DNA of 22,555 bases from Acidobacteriota bacterium (lineage in GTDB: Bacteria; Acidobacteriota; Terriglobia; UBA7540): NCBI GenBank assembly GCA_003165615.1, contig PLWR01000260.1, positions 1-22,555 of the forward strand. The letters are read 5' to 3'. A program made the position numbers and the translations under genes. Position 1 is the first letter of the stretch, and every line of letters starts with the position of its first letter. The notes under the pieces were generated by a model, which was not told the DNA's origin, did not search any database, and saw only the letters and a program-made list of their open reading frames with translations. Of this stretch, positions 1-7,402 are shown piece after piece.

Positions 1-37
1 TACACTTAAATTAAAGACGCTCTAGAAGCTGGCGGTT

Positions 38-194
38 CGGAATTAGGAATCCGGAATTAAGGCTTAGACCGGGAACGCCGGGTCCGGGGTCGCGAACATC
101 AGCCCAAAACGCCGGGTCCCGGGGCATTAAACCCGAATCCCGAATCCCGAAACCTGAGTCCCGAATCCAGTGTCAAGTGTTCCGAGTCCCGAGC
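38..194. repeat. Degenerate direct-repeat tract upstream of ftsQ
   Basis: Three kinds of short repeat are nested here. The octamer CGGAATTA occurs at 38-45 and 52-59. A 16-17 bp unit, AACGCCGGGTCC(C)GGGG, occurs at 74-89 and 108-124. Five consecutive 7-bp units close to CCCGAAT run from 132 to 166, and two more (TCCGAGT, CCCGAGC) lie at 181-194. The tract ends about 12 bp before the ftsQ start and takes up almost all of the leader. I see no open frame in it and no convincing promoter. It resembles the slipped-strand simple repeats found between genes in some acidobacterial genomes, which is an impression rather than a database match. Confidence 0.7.
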
Positions 195-206
195 AGGTGA
201 ATCACA

Positions 207-1127
207 ATGGAAATGGTTGAACCCAACGCACTACCGCTGCCAGACTTACTGGAACCGCAAGAGGATTCTCCTTATCTGCGGCGGCAGAAATCGGTTCCCA
301 TGCGGCGCAGCCGGATATCGCGGCGAGTGCGTTTGGCACTGTTCGTGATCGCCGTGCTCCTGCCGGTCGGTTTCACGGGCTATGGTCTGGCGACGTTCGC
401 CTTGACCTCACCCTATTTCGTGCTGACGTCACCGGAAGACATTGTCGTGACGGGGAACCACTTCGTTTCGCGGGAAGAAGTGTTGGGCGCGCTGGGGCTG
501 CCGTTAACGGGAAACCTCAAGACGGGCACCAACGTTTTTCACATGTCGCTGGATGTCCGGCGGCGGGGCGTGGAGACTTTGCCCTGGGTGCACACAGCTT
601 CGGTGACCCGCATCCTGCCCCACGGGTTACTGGTGAACGTCACGGAACGGACCCCCGTGGCCTATGCCAATGTTGGCGGGCGAGTGAGCCTGGTGGACGA
701 AGACGGCATGCTGCTGGATAAGCCTGACAACGGCATTTTTGATTTCCCCGTCCTCTATGGACTGGAGAACCTCGTCAGCATCGACGATCGGCGCGCGCGC
801 CTGGCGCTTTACCTGGATTTCATGCGGCAATTGGGGGGGGAGGCTCCCCGTGCCGGGTGGATGATTTCGGAAGTCAACCTGACGGATGGGGAGGACCTGA
901 AAGCCCTGCTGATCAGCGGGCAACAAACCGTGCAGGTGCATTTTGGGCAGAAGGACTTTCTCCCACGGTTTCAGAAATTCGTGACCTTGCTCCCGGAGAT
1001 TCAGAAATCGAATGGTAAACTGGGTTCAGTTGATTTGCGTTATGGCAATCAGATCGTCGTGGATCCACCGGCGGCAGAACCGGCCGTGGACGGGGCCGCC
1101 GCGGCCAGTGGCGACCGAAAGGACTAA
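207..1127 (+). CDS. ftsQ: Cell division protein FtsQ (POTRA domain)
   Basis: FtsQ is a single-pass inner-membrane protein that links early and late divisome proteins through FtsB/FtsL. The 306-aa product has a basic cytoplasmic N-terminus (RRSRISRRVR, about 33-42), one membrane helix (about 43-66) and then an extracytoplasmic POTRA-like domain (about 70-145) with the pattern 'IVVTGNHFVSREEVLGALGL' and 'LPWVHTASVTRILPHGLLV'. The FtsQ-type beta domain follows ('VNVTERTPVAYA' onward). The C-terminus is Ala/Pro-rich and probably disordered. The ATG at 207 has only a weak ribosome binding site; another ATG lies two codons later. ftsA follows after 9 bp, the usual dcw-cluster order, so the two are probably co-transcribed. 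Identification rests on domain order plus synteny, since FtsQ sequences diverge strongly. Confidence 0.93.
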   Translation: MEMVEPNALPLPDLLEPQEDSPYLRRQKSVPMRRSRISRRVRLALFVIAVLLPVGFTGYGLATFALTSPYFVLTSPEDIVVTGNHFVSREEVLGALGLPLTGNLKTGTNVFHMSLDVRRRGVETLPWVHTASVTRILPHGLLVNVTERTPVAYANVGGRVSLVDEDGMLLDKPDNGIFDFPVLYGLENLVSIDDRRARLALYLDFMRQLGGEAPRAGWMISEVNLTDGEDLKALLISGQQTVQVHFGQKDFLPRFQKFVTLLPEIQKSNGKLGSVDLRYGNQIVVDPPAAEPAVDGAAAASGDRKD

Positions 1128-1136
1128 CTGAAGCTC

Positions 1137-2360
1137 TTGGCGCGCAAAAACCACTTCATTGTCGGGCTCGACCTGGGGAGCATCAAGACCTGCGCTCTCG
1201 TGTGCAAGCCGAACTCCGAAGGGAAGCTGGAAATGATGGGGCTGGGCATTGCGGAATCCAAGGGTTGGCGCAAAGGGATGATCGTCAATCTCGACCTTAC
1301 GGCGCTGGCGGTGAGGAAAGCCGTGGAGGGCGCGGAAACTGCCGCGGGCGTTTCCATCGAATCTGCTTACGTCGGGGTGGCCGGCGCGCACATCAAGGGA
1401 GTAAATTCCCAAGGGGGTATTACGCTGGGGAAGTCTGCCACCGCGACCCGCGAAGTGGAACGGGATGACATGCGGCGGGTCAGTCAGACGGCGCAAGGCA
1501 TCACTTTGCCGGAGGATCGCCAGCTTCTGGAAGTGCTTCCGCAAGAATTCCTGTTGGATGCCCAGGACGGCATCCGCGACCCGGTGGGGATGGTGGGGGC
1601 GCGTCTGGAAGTGAATGTACACCTGGTGACGGCTTCCATCACCGCATCGCAGAATGTGGTGACCGCGGTGAACCATGCCGGGGTTGAGGTTCTGGGCACG
1701 GTTTTTGAGCCGCTGGCTGATGCGGGAGCCTGCCTGACGGCGGATGAGCGGGAGCTGGGCGTGGCGCTGGTTGACATCGGCGGCGGCACTACGGACATGA
1801 TTGTTTATCACGGCGGCGTCGTGCGGCACTCCGCGGTCATTCCCGTGGGCGGTGAACACTTCACCAACGATATTGCCGTGGGGTTGCGTACCCCCATTCC
1901 GGAAGCGGAAAAGATGAAGAAGGCCTGGGGCGACCGGGACCTTGCCAAGCTTGCCGACAGCACCATGGTGGAGGTTCCCAGCGTGGGGGAAAGGCCTTCC
2001 CGCGTGGTGACTTATGCCACGCTGAGTGAGATTATTGAGCCGCGCGCAACGGAGTTGCTGGAGTTGATTCAGGCGGAAATCGGCCGCTCGGGTTGCGAGA
2101 AGCAGTTGGGGGCAGGTGCGGTCCTGACCGGCGGGGGAGCCAAGCTCGGCGGCTTGACGGCCCTGGCGGAACCGATTCTTGGTATGCCGGTACGGGTGGG
2201 AATTCCCGACGGGTTGGAGGCGATGGGCGATACGCTCCCTGACCCGGCGTTTGCGACGGTGGTAGGGTTGGCGATCTACGGGCACCACCAACGATTACTC
2301 CGGGACGCCAAAGAGCCCACAGGGATGTGGGGAAGGATTTGGAATAAGTTTAGCCATTGA
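1137..2360 (+). CDS. ftsA: Cell division protein FtsA
   Basis: FtsA is an actin-fold ATPase that tethers FtsZ filaments to the inner membrane and recruits later division proteins. The 407-aa product shows the phosphate-1 motif '[15 protein letters not shown]' (8-22), the FtsA-specific 1C subdomain (about 85-165), the phosphate-2 motif '[12 protein letters not shown]' (210-221) and the adenosine motif '[11 protein letters not shown]' near 330-340. The last residues, '[12 protein letters not shown]', form the short amphipathic helix with Trp, Arg and Lys that anchors FtsA to the membrane. The start is TTG at 1137, 9 bp after the ftsQ stop. No in-frame ATG precedes the '[10 protein letters not shown]' strand, so TTG is the sensible start. 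A composite inverted repeat separates the gene from ftsZ. Confidence 0.97.
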   Translation: MARKNHFIVGLDLGSIKTCALVCKPNSEGKLEMMGLGIAESKGWRKGMIVNLDLTALAVRKAVEGAETAAGVSIESAYVGVAGAHIKGVNSQGGITLGKSATATREVERDDMRRVSQTAQGITLPEDRQLLEVLPQEFLLDAQDGIRDPVGMVGARLEVNVHLVTASITASQNVVTAVNHAGVEVLGTVFEPLADAGACLTADERELGVALVDIGGGTTDMIVYHGGVVRHSAVIPVGGEHFTNDIAVGLRTPIPEAEKMKKAWGDRDLAKLADSTMVEVPSVGERPSRVVTYATLSEIIEPRATELLELIQAEIGRSGCEKQLGAGAVLTGGGAKLGGLTALAEPILGMPVRVGIPDGLEAMGDTLPDPAFATVVGLAIYGHHQRLLRDAKEPTGMWGRIWNKFSH

Positions 2361-2364
2361 AAGA

Positions 2365-2495
2365 ATTGACAATTGTCGATTGGAAGGGCCGAAGCGAGGA
2401 GTGAGAAGCGAGAAGCTGGAAGGGATTCGTTCGAGCTTCGAACTTCCAGCTCCTGACTTCCAGCTTCTGGTTCGTTCCAATCGACAATCGTCAAT
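2365..2495. repeat. 131-bp composite inverted repeat between ftsA and ftsZ
   Basis: The outer arms at 2365-2385 and 2475-2495 are inverted copies matching at 20 of 21 bases. Inside them, 2411-2422 (AGAAGCTGGAAG) pairs perfectly with 2457-2468. The same left arm can pair instead with 2443-2451. A 6-bp stem with a 3-nt loop (GTTCGA/TCGAAC) sits at 2429-2443. The right arm ends exactly where the ftsZ ribosome binding site begins (GGAAGGAG, 2496-2503). The nested symmetry and discrete ends suggest a small non-autonomous insertion of MITE or REP type. No transposase is nearby, and no target-site duplication is obvious. Confidence 0.85.
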
Positions 2496-2503
2496 GGAAG
2501 GAG
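2496..2503 (+). promoter_or_regulatory. Ribosome binding site fixing the ftsZ start at 2509
   Basis: GGAAGGAG lies 5-6 nt before the ATG at 2509, which begins '[10 protein letters not shown]'. The frame is open back to a TTG at 2380. That extension would translate the inverted-repeat element into an atypical leader, so it is not used here. An ATG at 2494 overlaps the ribosome binding site itself and is less likely. Confidence 0.8.
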
Positions 2504-2508
2504 CCATC

Positions 2509-3687
2509 ATGGGGAGTGACAGCAACTTAGGCGACCTCCGGGTGGATTTCTCGGACGAACTGCGCGACGGCGCCAAAATCAAGGTGATCGGAGTGGGTGG
2601 GGGTGGGGGCAATGCGGTCAACCGCATGATCGCTGCCGATGTGAAAGGTGTGGACTTTCTGGTGGCCAATACCGACGCGCAGGCGCTCCAAGCTTCCAAC
2701 GCCCCTTTGAAAATTCAACTGGGCACGAAGCTGACCAAGGGATTGGGTTCGGGAGGCAACCCGGAGATCGGGCGGCGGGCGGCGCTGGAAGACACCGAAA
2801 AGCTCATCGAAGCCCTGGAAGGCGCGGACATGGTGTTCGTCACCACCGGCCTGGGCGGGGGCACGGGGACGGGAGGCGCTCCCATCGTCGCCAGCCTGGC
2901 GCGCGAACTGGGCGCGCTCACCGTGGCGGTGGTCACCAAGCCCTTCGCCTTCGAAGGCAAGCGCCGCATGATGCAGGCGGAGCAGGGTTTGGCAGAGCTG
3001 AGTCAGGGTGTCGATACGGTCATTTGCATTCCCAACGAGCGGCTGATGCAGTTTGTCGACAAAGGGACGAGCTTTTTCGAGGCGTTTCGCATTGCCGATG
3101 ATATCCTGCGGCAGGGCGTGCAAGGAATTTCCGATATCATCACCATCACGGGAATTATTAACCGTGACTTCGCCGATATCAGAACGATCATGGAAGGCAT
3201 GGGCTATGCCGTGATGGGAACCGCCGTGGCCAGCGGAGAGAACCGCGCGGTGGATGCGACGAACCTCGCCATGGCCAGCCCCTTGCTCGAAGATGCGAGC
3301 ATAAACGGCGCTCACGGCATTTTGCTGAACATTACCGGCTCAAATAAGCTTACACTGTATGAGGTGCATGAAGCTTCCACCATCGTGCAGAAGGCTGCCG
3401 CGGAGAATGCTAACATTATCTTTGGTGCTGTCCACGATGAGTCGATGGGAGACTTCGTCAAGGTCACGGTGATTGCCACAGGCATTAAGTCCGAGCGGAT
3501 GGGCATCAAACCGCTCCCAGCGCTTTCCCCGGCGCTGCGCACGGCGCAACAGAGCGTTAAAATCCATGAGGCCAAGAAAGAAAAACTGCCCGTGGAAGCA
3601 CCACCTCCCAATGTGACCGCGGAGATTGAGGAGGACGATCTGGACAAACCGACCTTCCTCCGCCGCCGTAAAGAGGAAAGGAAATAG
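2509..3687 (+). CDS. ftsZ: Cell division protein FtsZ
   Basis: FtsZ is the tubulin-like GTPase that polymerises into the cytokinetic ring. From the ATG at 2509 the product is 392 aa. It shows the N-terminal glycine-rich '[16 protein letters not shown]' (25-40), the 'NTDAQAL' strand (54-60), the tubulin signature '[10 protein letters not shown]' (117-126) and the T7 synergy loop '[11 protein letters not shown]' that completes the neighbour's GTPase site. Arg replaces the usual Leu or Val in that loop, but the catalytic Asp is kept. A variable linker follows, then the conserved C-terminal peptide '[11 protein letters not shown]', which binds FtsA. Length is normal. It is separated from ftsA by 148 bp, nearly all inverted repeat. 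No U-tract terminator is visible downstream. Confidence 0.98.
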   Translation: MGSDSNLGDLRVDFSDELRDGAKIKVIGVGGGGGNAVNRMIAADVKGVDFLVANTDAQALQASNAPLKIQLGTKLTKGLGSGGNPEIGRRAALEDTEKLIEALEGADMVFVTTGLGGGTGTGGAPIVASLARELGALTVAVVTKPFAFEGKRRMMQAEQGLAELSQGVDTVICIPNERLMQFVDKGTSFFEAFRIADDILRQGVQGISDIITITGIINRDFADIRTIMEGMGYAVMGTAVASGENRAVDATNLAMASPLLEDASINGAHGILLNITGSNKLTLYEVHEASTIVQKAAAENANIIFGAVHDESMGDFVKVTVIATGIKSERMGIKPLPALSPALRTAQQSVKIHEAKKEKLPVEAPPPNVTAEIEEDDLDKPTFLRRRKEERK

Positions 3688-3808
3688 GGGAGTGGAATAC
3701 CTCTTGCCTTCTGCGGTCGATTCACTGTATTTATCAAAATCCTGGCTTTGTGGCCCCGGTGTGCGGAAAACCCCATGGCGGGCTAACATCATCTGAGGAA
3801 GAGGCGCA

Positions 3809-3856
3809 GGTCTGACCGCCGGGGGCGAGAGCCGGGATCCCCAGGCGGCCTCGACC
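3809..3856 (+). promoter_or_regulatory. GC-rich stem-loop in the ftsZ-lipoprotein gap
   Basis: GGTC...CCGCCGGGG at 3809-3824 pairs with CCCC(A)GGCGG...GACC at 3839-3856, with one small internal mismatch region. No run of T follows, so it is not a classical intrinsic terminator. It ends 35 nt before the lipoprotein start codon. It could be a structured 5' leader or a Rho-dependent or imperfect terminator for ftsZ. The function is unknown. Confidence 0.4.
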
Positions 3857-3891
3857 AAGTGCCTATCCCAGACGTAAACTGAAGGAGACTC

Positions 3892-5454
3892 TTGAGACGG
3901 ACGCCCCAAACTATGCTGGCGAAGATTATTGGCGTGGCACTGCTCGCCGGAGTTTTAGCCAGTTGCGGTTCCAATTCTTCGACCAGCCCTTCCAACGCCC
4001 CCACAGGGAACTTGATTACCATTGTGACCGATGTCCCAATTTGCAATGCGATTTCCGCCAGTGTCGTCGTGCAGAACTTGAATTTCAGTCAGGTAAATGG
4101 CGGGCCCATCGCTAAATACCTTAATACCACCAGCGCCTTCGCACCGGAAATCCGCCTGAACCTGCAACAACTTCGGGATTTCAGCACGATCCTGTATTCG
4201 TATCCCGTCAAGGCGGGGAGTTACAATCAGGCGACTCTCGATTTTGAACTCGGGTCGGTGGCAGCTTATGACCCGACCCTGAGCCCGCCCGTGCGTACCT
4301 TCAACGTGGCTTTCACAAATTCCAAGCCCCTTATTACCATCAATCCTCCCCTGGTTATCACCGCCGGCCAGGCTAACGTCATGGTACTGGATTTTGACGT
4401 TCTGCGCATGTTGCTGACCAATTCCACCGGGAATATTACCGGCCAAATCACGCCCGTCGCCAACATCACGCAATTGTTAGCTACCGGCCCGACGGGCGCC
4501 GTTAATCCCAACGGCTTTACCGAGTTAGACGATCTGTGGGGATTTGTAAGGAGTATCTCCAACACCAACACCACTTCCAATCCCACCTATACGGGCGACT
4601 TCCAGATGCAACTCCTCTCGCCCTCGACGGCGGACGCCCCGCAGGTGCCGATCAATATAACCCCCACCACCAACAAAATCGGGTTTTCCGACCTCGGCCA
4701 CCTTCTGCCCAACAGTTATGTGGAAGTGGACGCGATTCTGGATAGTCAGGGCAACGTGGCGGCAAAGACGGTTGAAGTCCAGGCAATTGAAAACCCATTC
4801 CCAACGGAAGCGGGAGTAACCGCCAGCACGGCGCTGATTGGCCCGATTGTTTCCATTCAGACGGATTCCGCCGGAAATCCCAAGCAACTCAATCTGTGGG
4901 TGCATGACGCCGAACCCGATGATGCCGGTACGATCCCGATGGATAGCATCTTCCAGGTCGACCTTACTGCCGGCCCCACCTATCAGGCCTCGGTTATGGG
5001 ACCGAACTTCGCCAACCTTTCCTTTGGGCCGCTGAATTTGGCCGTGGGTCAGGAACTTGTCGTCCACGGAGCTTACACCAAGCCTCCCAGCACCACAGGT
5101 GCTCTAGGTTCACCCGCGTTGCCCTTCACCGTCGAACCTACAGCGATTTATCTGAAAATGCAGTCGATGCAGGGGACGTTGAACTCCAAGTTGCTGATTG
5201 GATCGGATGATGCCACCGGGGTCTTCATTCTCACTCCCTGCTGCTCGCTGTTAAATGGAGTCCCCATCTACGTCGTCACCAATAACCAGACGACGTATGT
5301 TAATGCCACGGGATTGGCTGCTGTCACCGGAGTAGCCCCATTGCTGGTCAAGGGCACGGCCTATTATGAGGCTCAGGCGGTTACCATCAACGGGGTGACC
5401 ATTCCGGCGGGCACGCTGGTGTTTCAAGCCAAACAGGTGCACGTGCTCCAGTAG
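3892..5454 (+). CDS. DUF4382-like secreted lipoprotein
   Basis: The predicted product is a 520-aa lipoprotein of unknown function. The N-terminus has Arg2-Arg3, a hydrophobic stretch (about 11-22) and the lipobox 'LASC' (22-25), so Cys25 would be lipidated and the protein anchored on the outside. A low-complexity Ser/Asn/Pro linker follows. The next ~150 residues ('ITIVTDVP...', 'RLNLQQLRDF', 'YPVKAGSYNQATLDF') fit the beta-rich DUF4382 pattern. The remainder has repeated 'VxVDAILDSQGNVAAKTVEV' and 'LVVHGAYTK' type strands reminiscent of DUF5666 OB-like repeats. The TTG at 3892 is preferred because AAGGAGA lies a few bases upstream; the ATG at 3913 would lack a ribosome binding site. Family assignment is from pattern memory; the lipoprotein call is firm. 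Confidence 0.8.
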   Translation: MRRTPQTMLAKIIGVALLAGVLASCGSNSSTSPSNAPTGNLITIVTDVPICNAISASVVVQNLNFSQVNGGPIAKYLNTTSAFAPEIRLNLQQLRDFSTILYSYPVKAGSYNQATLDFELGSVAAYDPTLSPPVRTFNVAFTNSKPLITINPPLVITAGQANVMVLDFDVLRMLLTNSTGNITGQITPVANITQLLATGPTGAVNPNGFTELDDLWGFVRSISNTNTTSNPTYTGDFQMQLLSPSTADAPQVPINITPTTNKIGFSDLGHLLPNSYVEVDAILDSQGNVAAKTVEVQAIENPFPTEAGVTASTALIGPIVSIQTDSAGNPKQLNLWVHDAEPDDAGTIPMDSIFQVDLTAGPTYQASVMGPNFANLSFGPLNLAVGQELVVHGAYTKPPSTTGALGSPALPFTVEPTAIYLKMQSMQGTLNSKLLIGSDDATGVFILTPCCSLLNGVPIYVVTNNQTTYVNATGLAAVTGVAPLLVKGTAYYEAQAVTINGVTIPAGTLVFQAKQVHVLQ

Positions 5455-5468
5455 AAATCTCCGCGCCC

Positions 5469-6002
5469 TCACCATGCCGGCAGATTTCGCGATGTTTTCC
5501 TTTTATCGCCCGGAAGCCGGGTGAATTTCAGATCGCTTCCCGTCAACATCTTGGTCAAAAGGATGATTTGCCCCGCGTGGTGGGAGAAGTGTTCGGCAAC
5601 GTGGAAAGTAGCCTCGATTCCTGTCACCTGGTACTTCTGGATGCTGTGAACGCGCCCCCAATCTTTCGGGGAAACCTTGCGCAGGACGCGGCACGCTTCC
5701 AACACTGCCTTGCGGAGACGGCTTACCAAAACCCGGCGGGGCAGGTGACGGCGCTCGCTAAACTCCAGGTCACGCTGGCGAACATCCGATTCGCCGCCCA
5801 AGCCGGATATAATCCACTGACGCACATTGCCCGCGAGGTGCAGCACCAGGTTTCCCACGCTGTTGGAAGCTTCATGGGGCCGCCACCAGATCTGATCGGG
5901 TGAAAGCTCTTCCAGGCAACAAACGATGCGCGGCAAGTAAACTTCCCTCAACACGTGTTCTGCCTGGGTGATAACGGGATGGGTTAGATCGGTCTTGGCC
6001 AT
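5469..6002 (-). CDS. DinB-like four-helix-bundle protein
   Basis: DinB/YfiT-superfamily proteins are four-helix bundles with a three-His metal site. Many act as bacillithiol- or mycothiol-dependent transferases or hydrolases, but most are uncharacterised. The 177-aa product has the expected histidines: His55 in 'NLVLHLAGNVRQW', and His138/His142 in 'HFSHHAGQI'. 'LSPDQIWWRP' in the first loop is also typical. The start at 6002 is chosen because TAGGAGC lies just upstream; the open frame continues to 6170, but that extension is Arg/Ser-rich and covers the divergent promoter region. The gene converges with the lipoprotein gene (14 bp between stops) and diverges from a small membrane protein. The substrate cannot be inferred. 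Confidence 0.85.
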   Translation of the reverse strand: MAKTDLTHPVITQAEHVLREVYLPRIVCCLEELSPDQIWWRPHEASNSVGNLVLHLAGNVRQWIISGLGGESDVRQRDLEFSERRHLPRRVLVSRLRKAVLEACRVLRKVSPKDWGRVHSIQKYQVTGIEATFHVAEHFSHHAGQIILLTKMLTGSDLKFTRLPGDKRKTSRNLPAW

Positions 6003-6028
6003 GATGCTCCTATAGTCCCGAGGTGGTA

Positions 6029-6058
6029 TTGGCGCGGCTATGCTCCTGCGCGTATACT
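6029..6058 (+). promoter_or_regulatory. Candidate sigma-70 promoter for the small membrane protein
   Basis: TTGGCG (6029-6034) and TATACT (6053-6058) are separated by 18 bp. Transcription would start near 6065, which excludes the upstream GTG at 6023 and supports starts at 6077, 6080 or 6101. This is read by eye from consensus matches only. Confidence 0.45.
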
Positions 6059-6076
6059 CCCCTCGCGGGGCTCGAG

Positions 6077-6427
6077 ATGATGAATTCCCCCCAGCAAGTG
6101 ATGATGAAATGCAAGCAGTGGTTCCTGAGTGAAAAGGGCTTTGCACTCGGCATGAGCGCCACCGGAGCATTTTTCATCGCCGTGGGCATTCATCGCTTTT
6201 GGGTACGTCCCGAGCATTTTGGGTTGCCGAGTTTCCTGGGGTGCGTGGCAGCCGCCTTTGGCGCATTCTTCCTTCTGTTGGTTACCGATTATCTTCTTCA
6301 CCACGCCCGCTTGGTATTCATCCCCTGGTTTATCTTTCTTATCTATTTTGCCTTGGTCCAACCGCACTTTGCCGTCGGACTGGGCCTCGCCTTGGGATTC
6401 CTCGTCGTGTCGCAATTGAGAAGCTAG
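6077..6427 (+). CDS. Small multi-pass membrane protein, unknown function
   Basis: I do not recognise a family. From the ATG at 6077 the product is 116 aa with about four hydrophobic segments: 'FALGMSATGAFFIAVGI', 'FLGCVAAAFGAFFLLLV', 'LVFIPWFIFLIYFALV' and 'FAVGLGLALGFLVV'. A short loop between the second and third carries 'YLLHHARL'. No conserved catalytic or metal motif stands out. The start is uncertain: the ATGs at 6077 and 6080 fit the promoter candidate, and a paired ATG at 6101-6106 is also possible. None has a strong ribosome binding site. It is divergent from the DinB-like gene and its stop lies 37 bp from that of the converging ATP-grasp gene, so it is probably a single-gene unit. 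Confidence 0.6.
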   Translation: MMNSPQQVMMKCKQWFLSEKGFALGMSATGAFFIAVGIHRFWVRPEHFGLPSFLGCVAAAFGAFFLLLVTDYLLHHARLVFIPWFIFLIYFALVQPHFAVGLGLALGFLVVSQLRS

Positions 6428-6464
6428 GAATTGGCCGCTCGAAATCTGCCGCCTGCCGCTATCG

Positions 6465-7328
6465 TCAACCTTCCGGATAACACGTATCAACCCACAGCTC
6501 ACCGAATTTAAAATCCCATGATCGCGGGGAGAAACCTATGCTTCCCGAACAAGGATAGAACGTCATTTCACCAAACAGGGGCCGGTCCTCATCATACAAA
6601 TCCACTCGCACAAACGGAAAGCCTGCCCCCAGTTCCTCCGCGCCTCCCAGCAGTTCAGAAAAGTGGGGAGGTTTCGGGACTTCTTCTTTTTCCACTGGAA
6701 GGCCATAGGCAATATTCTGGGCAATCCAATTCCTATCGTAGAAGCGGAGATAATCGGTTTTGGATCTCTTGATAATGGCGTGGATATATTCAACTCGTCC
6801 CGAATAGACGTAGAACTTGTACTCGTAGGACACGTCCCCGGGCAACCGGTGGAACGGCTCAACCAGAATATGGGGATCAATTTCGCTGTACGCCCATTCC
6901 AGCAGAAGGGGATCCTGGCGGGCATTGATCCACGTGTCGCAGCGCAATTCAATCGAGTCCCAATCTGACGGAGGTTCGTGAACAAATATATTCCATTTGC
7001 AGCCATGGTTTGCCTTGATAACAAAAGGCGCCTTCCAGTTGCGTTCGGAACGCGGAGGCAATTTCTTGCCTGACCACAGGGTGGGAGTAACCCAGGCGTC
7101 GCCAAGTTTTTTCCGAACGTAGTCCTTCGCGAGAATTTTGTCGCTGAGTATGGGAAGCAGGGGGTTTCGGTCATGCAATTTTCTATATTGGATTTTTTCG
7201 TTGAAGGTTTTCGGATTTCGAAGGTCAGGCCATCGGCCATGGGAGCGCAAATAAAAAAGAGAAAGGTTTAGCTCCGGCGGCAGCACAGACCTTACGTAGT
7301 GGTAAATCCTCTTTGCTGTCTTGTTCAT
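6465..7328 (-). CDS. TupA-like ATP-grasp protein
   Basis: The 287-aa product fits the TupA-like ATP-grasp family, named after the teichuronopeptide protein. Such proteins occur in surface-polysaccharide loci and are thought to ligate amino acids or similar groups to glycans. Visible marks are 'LRNPKTFNEKIQYRKLHDR' (36-54), the nucleotide-binding strand 'FVIKANHGCKWNIFV' with Lys105 (102-116), 'EYKFYVYSGRVEYI' in the middle and the C-terminal 'FGEMTFYPCSG' that supplies metal ligands. The start at 7328 has AGGTG just upstream; the longer open frame (to 7655) lies in the glycosylase gene and is rejected. It follows the AlkA-like gene by 74 bp on the same strand. No glycosyltransferases adjoin it, which is unusual for this family. 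Confidence 0.82.
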   Translation of the reverse strand: MNKTAKRIYHYVRSVLPPELNLSLFYLRSHGRWPDLRNPKTFNEKIQYRKLHDRNPLLPILSDKILAKDYVRKKLGDAWVTPTLWSGKKLPPRSERNWKAPFVIKANHGCKWNIFVHEPPSDWDSIELRCDTWINARQDPLLLEWAYSEIDPHILVEPFHRLPGDVSYEYKFYVYSGRVEYIHAIIKRSKTDYLRFYDRNWIAQNIAYGLPVEKEEVPKPPHFSELLGGAEELGAGFPFVRVDLYDEDRPLFGEMTFYPCSGSIGFSPRSWDFKFGELWVDTCYPEG

Positions 7329-7402
7329 TGCTGCACCTGATAATCTAATGTCCGGTGTTCTGCTTGTAACCGCGAGGCAGTTAATCTGAATGGGGCAAGC
7401 CG

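Noticed and set aside
1026..2291. 421-codon minus-strand open frame opposite ftsQ/ftsA
   Set aside because: Its product is rich in His, Arg and Gln with no motif, and it lies wholly antisense to well-supported genes. Long antisense frames are expected with this codon bias.
2366..2371. Perfect TTGACA -35 hexamer in the left arm of the ftsA-ftsZ element
   Set aside because: No acceptable -10 hexamer lies 15-19 bp downstream.
2380..2508. N-terminal extension of FtsZ from a TTG at 2380
   Set aside because: It would translate the inverted-repeat element, has no ribosome binding site and is unlike FtsZ N-termini. The ATG at 2509 has a good site.
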